From contig JAUUZB010000183.1 in NCBI GenBank assembly GCA_030590185.1, positions 1-7,071 on the forward strand: DNA of 7,071 bases, given 5' to 3'. This document shows, piece by piece, positions 5,487 to 7,071 of the stretch; the first letter of the stretch is position 1; every line of letters starts with the position of its first letter. The notes under the pieces are model-generated. The model saw only the letters and a list, made by a program, of their open reading frames with translations. It ran no database searches and had not been told where the DNA came from. The position numbers were made by a program, and so were the translations under genes. This DNA is from Deltaproteobacteria bacterium (GTDB taxonomy: Bacteria; Myxococcota; XYA12-FULL-58-9; JAUUZB01).

Positions 5487-6931
5487 ACGGACCCCAGGCA
5501 CCCCGCGCGGTGAGCCGAGGCCGGGTGAGCTCGCCGCGGTGGTACCTCGTTGGGCTAGTGTTGCTGATGGTGCCGGCCTGCGTCTGCAATGAGCCACCGG
5601 GCCCGCGGGCGACTCATCCGATGTCCGTCGTCCTGATCAGCATCGATACCCTGCGCCGGGACCACCTACCGTTCTATGGGTACGCCCGGGATACGGCCCC
5701 GAACCTGACCACCCTCGCCGCCGACGCGGTGGTGTTCGACCAGGCCATCGCCGCCCACACCAACACCGCACCGGCCCACGCCTCGATCCTCACCGGGCTC
5801 TATCCAACCGCCCACGGCATCGTGCGCAATGGTTACGCCCTGCGCGACGACGTGCCGGTGCTCGCGGAGATCCTCACCACCCACGGCTACCAAACCGCCG
5901 CCTTTGTCAGCGGCTTCACCCTCAACGGCGACACCACCGGGCTCGACCGGGGATTCGGGCACTACGACGACGGCGGCAAAAAGACCCGCGACCGCCGGGC
6001 GGCCGACACCGTGGACCGAGTCTCGACCTGGCTGGAGCAGCGCGACGGGCAGCGGCCGCTGTTCCTGTTCCTCCACCTCTTCGATCCACACTTCCCCTAC
6101 CGCGCGCCAGAGCAACACGGGCGACCTTTCCTGCCACGAGGGGTCGACGATTTTCGTTTCCCGGTGGGCGCCGAGCTCGACCGCCTGCGCCGCGGCGAGG
6201 CTCAACCGGGTGAGCTCGAGGAATACGTCAGCCGCTACGATGGCGAGATCCACTACGCCGATCATCACCTCGGACGTTTTTTTCAGGAGCTGCGGCGGGC
6301 CGGTCTCTTCGAGGACAGCCTGGTGATCGTCACCTCCGATCATGGCGAGACCCTGGTTGAGAGACCGTTCGTGTTTGACCATGGCGGCCGGGTCTATGAG
6401 GAGCAGATCCTGGTCCCCTGGGTCATGCGTTTCCCGCAGGGTCGCTTCGCTGGCCAACGGATCGGGGCCGCGGTCCACCAGGTGGATCTCCTCCCGACCC
6501 TACTCGACCTGCTCGGGGTCGAGACACCGCCCAACCACGGCCGCTCTTTATTGCCGGCCATTCGCAACGGAGGACCCTGGCCACGGCGTCCCCTGTTCAG
6601 CATGGCTCGGACGGAGCCCCCGCGGGTTCGCGGACTGAGCGCCCCCATGGCCCGGCGGGGACTGATCGCCTCGATCCGCGTCCAGGGCTCGAAGCTGATC
6701 GCCTACCCGACCGCGACCGGGGAGTCCTTCGAGCTCTTCAACCTCGAGCGGGACCCAGGGGAGCAGCACAGCGTGGCCGCCGAGCAACCAAAGGTGGTGG
6801 AGCGCTTGCGACGAGAGCTCGCCCGTTGGCGCGTGCACACCGGCGCCGACCAACCAACACCACCCCCGGATCTCACCCCGGATGTTCGCGAGGCCTTGCG
6901 GGCGCTCGGCTATCTAGAGGAAGGACCGTGA
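5459..6931 (+). CDS. Sulfatase/alkaline-phosphatase-fold lipoprotein with Thr at the nucleophile site
   Basis: A 490-residue protein of the sulfatase family (alkaline phosphatase superfamily). An Arg-rich leader is followed by a hydrophobic segment ending M-V-P-A-C (C41), so it is probably a lipoprotein. Metal-site motifs are visible: L-I-S-I-D-T-L-R-R-D-H (D63, D68), S-D-H-G-E (D294, H295) and F-D-H-G-G (D307, H308). The signature C/S-x-P-x-R is replaced by T103-A-P-A-H107 before A-S-I-L-T-G-L-Y-P, so no formylglycine can form; Thr is the nucleophile in phospho-transferases of this superfamily (EptA, LtaS). The C-terminus has the usual S-F-E-L-F-N-L-E-R-D-P-G-E-Q. Substrate is unknown; phosphoester hydrolysis or transfer is inference. 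The ATG overlaps coaE by 28 bp with GAGGAG just upstream. GTG at 5525 (GAGG four bases upstream) would give a more classical 18-residue signal peptide. Confidence 0.88.
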   Translation: MATHRPTRLNGPQAPRAVSRGRVSSPRWYLVGLVLLMVPACVCNEPPGPRATHPMSVVLISIDTLRRDHLPFYGYARDTAPNLTTLAADAVVFDQAIAAHTNTAPAHASILTGLYPTAHGIVRNGYALRDDVPVLAEILTTHGYQTAAFVSGFTLNGDTTGLDRGFGHYDDGGKKTRDRRAADTVDRVSTWLEQRDGQRPLFLFLHLFDPHFPYRAPEQHGRPFLPRGVDDFRFPVGAELDRLRRGEAQPGELEEYVSRYDGEIHYADHHLGRFFQELRRAGLFEDSLVIVTSDHGETLVERPFVFDHGGRVYEEQILVPWVMRFPQGRFAGQRIGAAVHQVDLLPTLLDLLGVETPPNHGRSLLPAIRNGGPWPRRPLFSMARTEPPRVRGLSAPMARRGLIASIRVQGSKLIAYPTATGESFELFNLERDPGEQHSVAAEQPKVVERLRRELARWRVHTGADQPTPPPDLTPDVREALRALGYLEEGP

Positions 6932-7071
6932 TGCCGATCCCCCGTGTCTTGGCCGAGCACCGGCGATTGGCGATCAGCCTGGTGGCGATCGCCGTCGGAA
7001 CCGTCGCCCTTTCGCTGTGGATGACGAGTCGAGGGACCTATACCCACGTCATCCTGATCAGCATCGATACC
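6931..7071 (+). CDS. Second sulfatase-fold protein, N-terminal fragment
   Basis: The 47 visible codons run off the right edge. The ATG shares its A with the TGA stop of the previous gene (TGATG), and AGGAAGG (6918-6924) lies six bases upstream, so translation is probably coupled. Residues 12-31 form one hydrophobic segment (LAISLVAIAVGTVALSLWM) after a basic start, without a lipobox, suggesting a membrane anchor or an uncleaved signal. The last residues, H-V-I-L-I-S-I-D-T, are the first metal-binding strand of the sulfatase fold, as in the upstream gene. This makes it a tandem paralogue; the nucleophile site lies outside the window. Confidence 0.8.
   Translation, partial: MPIPRVLAEHRRLAISLVAIAVGTVALSLWMTSRGTYTHVILISIDT

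Noticed and set aside
5666..6478. 270-codon open frame on the minus strand
   Set aside because: It is antisense to the sulfatase-fold gene, with composition expected from reading GC-rich codons backwards; no motif and no promoter.

Overview
The window is GC-rich, gene-dense bacterial chromosome. It looks like a deltaproteobacterium in the broad sense (Myxococcota or a related lineage). The reasons are inference from content: a Cys-rich lipoprotein with tandem C-x5-C-x5-C-x4-C modules, an FmdB-type zinc ribbon with a long Ser/Gly/Lys tail, a lipoprotein acyltransferase (Lnt), and lipoprotein or membrane-anchored sulfatase-fold enzymes. No mobile element, CRISPR array, tRNA or rRNA was seen.

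Layout. (1) 1-253, minus: 5' end of a lipoprotein gene that runs off the left edge, divergent from (2) 323-598, plus: an HU/IHF-type DNA-binding protein behind a clear sigma70-like promoter, followed 26 bp later by (3) 625-1113, plus: a small Cys-rich lipoprotein. (4) 1122-1484, minus: an FmdB-family zinc ribbon protein, convergent with (3); the probable terminator of (3) lies inside its 3' end. (5) 1602-3272, plus: apolipoprotein N-acyltransferase lnt, divergent from (4). (6) 3269-4213, minus: tRNA pseudouridine-55 synthase truB, convergent with lnt, the two stop codons sharing one CTAG. (7) 4224-4802 (possibly to 4832), minus: ribosome-binding factor rbfA, upstream of truB in a two-gene operon. 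(8) 4878-5486, plus: dephospho-CoA kinase coaE, divergent from rbfA. (9) 5459-6931, plus: a lipoprotein of the sulfatase/alkaline-phosphatase superfamily whose nucleophile position is Thr, overlapping coaE. (10) 6931-7071, plus: start of a second protein of the same family, cut by the right edge.

How the genes relate. RbfA (30S maturation) and TruB (U55 of tRNA) form the conserved tail of the usual nusA-infB-rbfA-truB cluster, but here they stand without infB immediately upstream. Lnt completes lipoprotein N-acylation, and at least three predicted lipoproteins are encoded close to it. The two tandem sulfatase-fold proteins are probably co-transcribed with coaE. There is no obvious new defence system or island. 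The points most worth a second look are the Thr-type sulfatase-fold tandem pair, the compact symmetric promoter between rbfA and coaE with an apparently leaderless coaE, the terminator embedded in a convergent gene, and the altered zinc ribbon and repeat tail of the FmdB protein.
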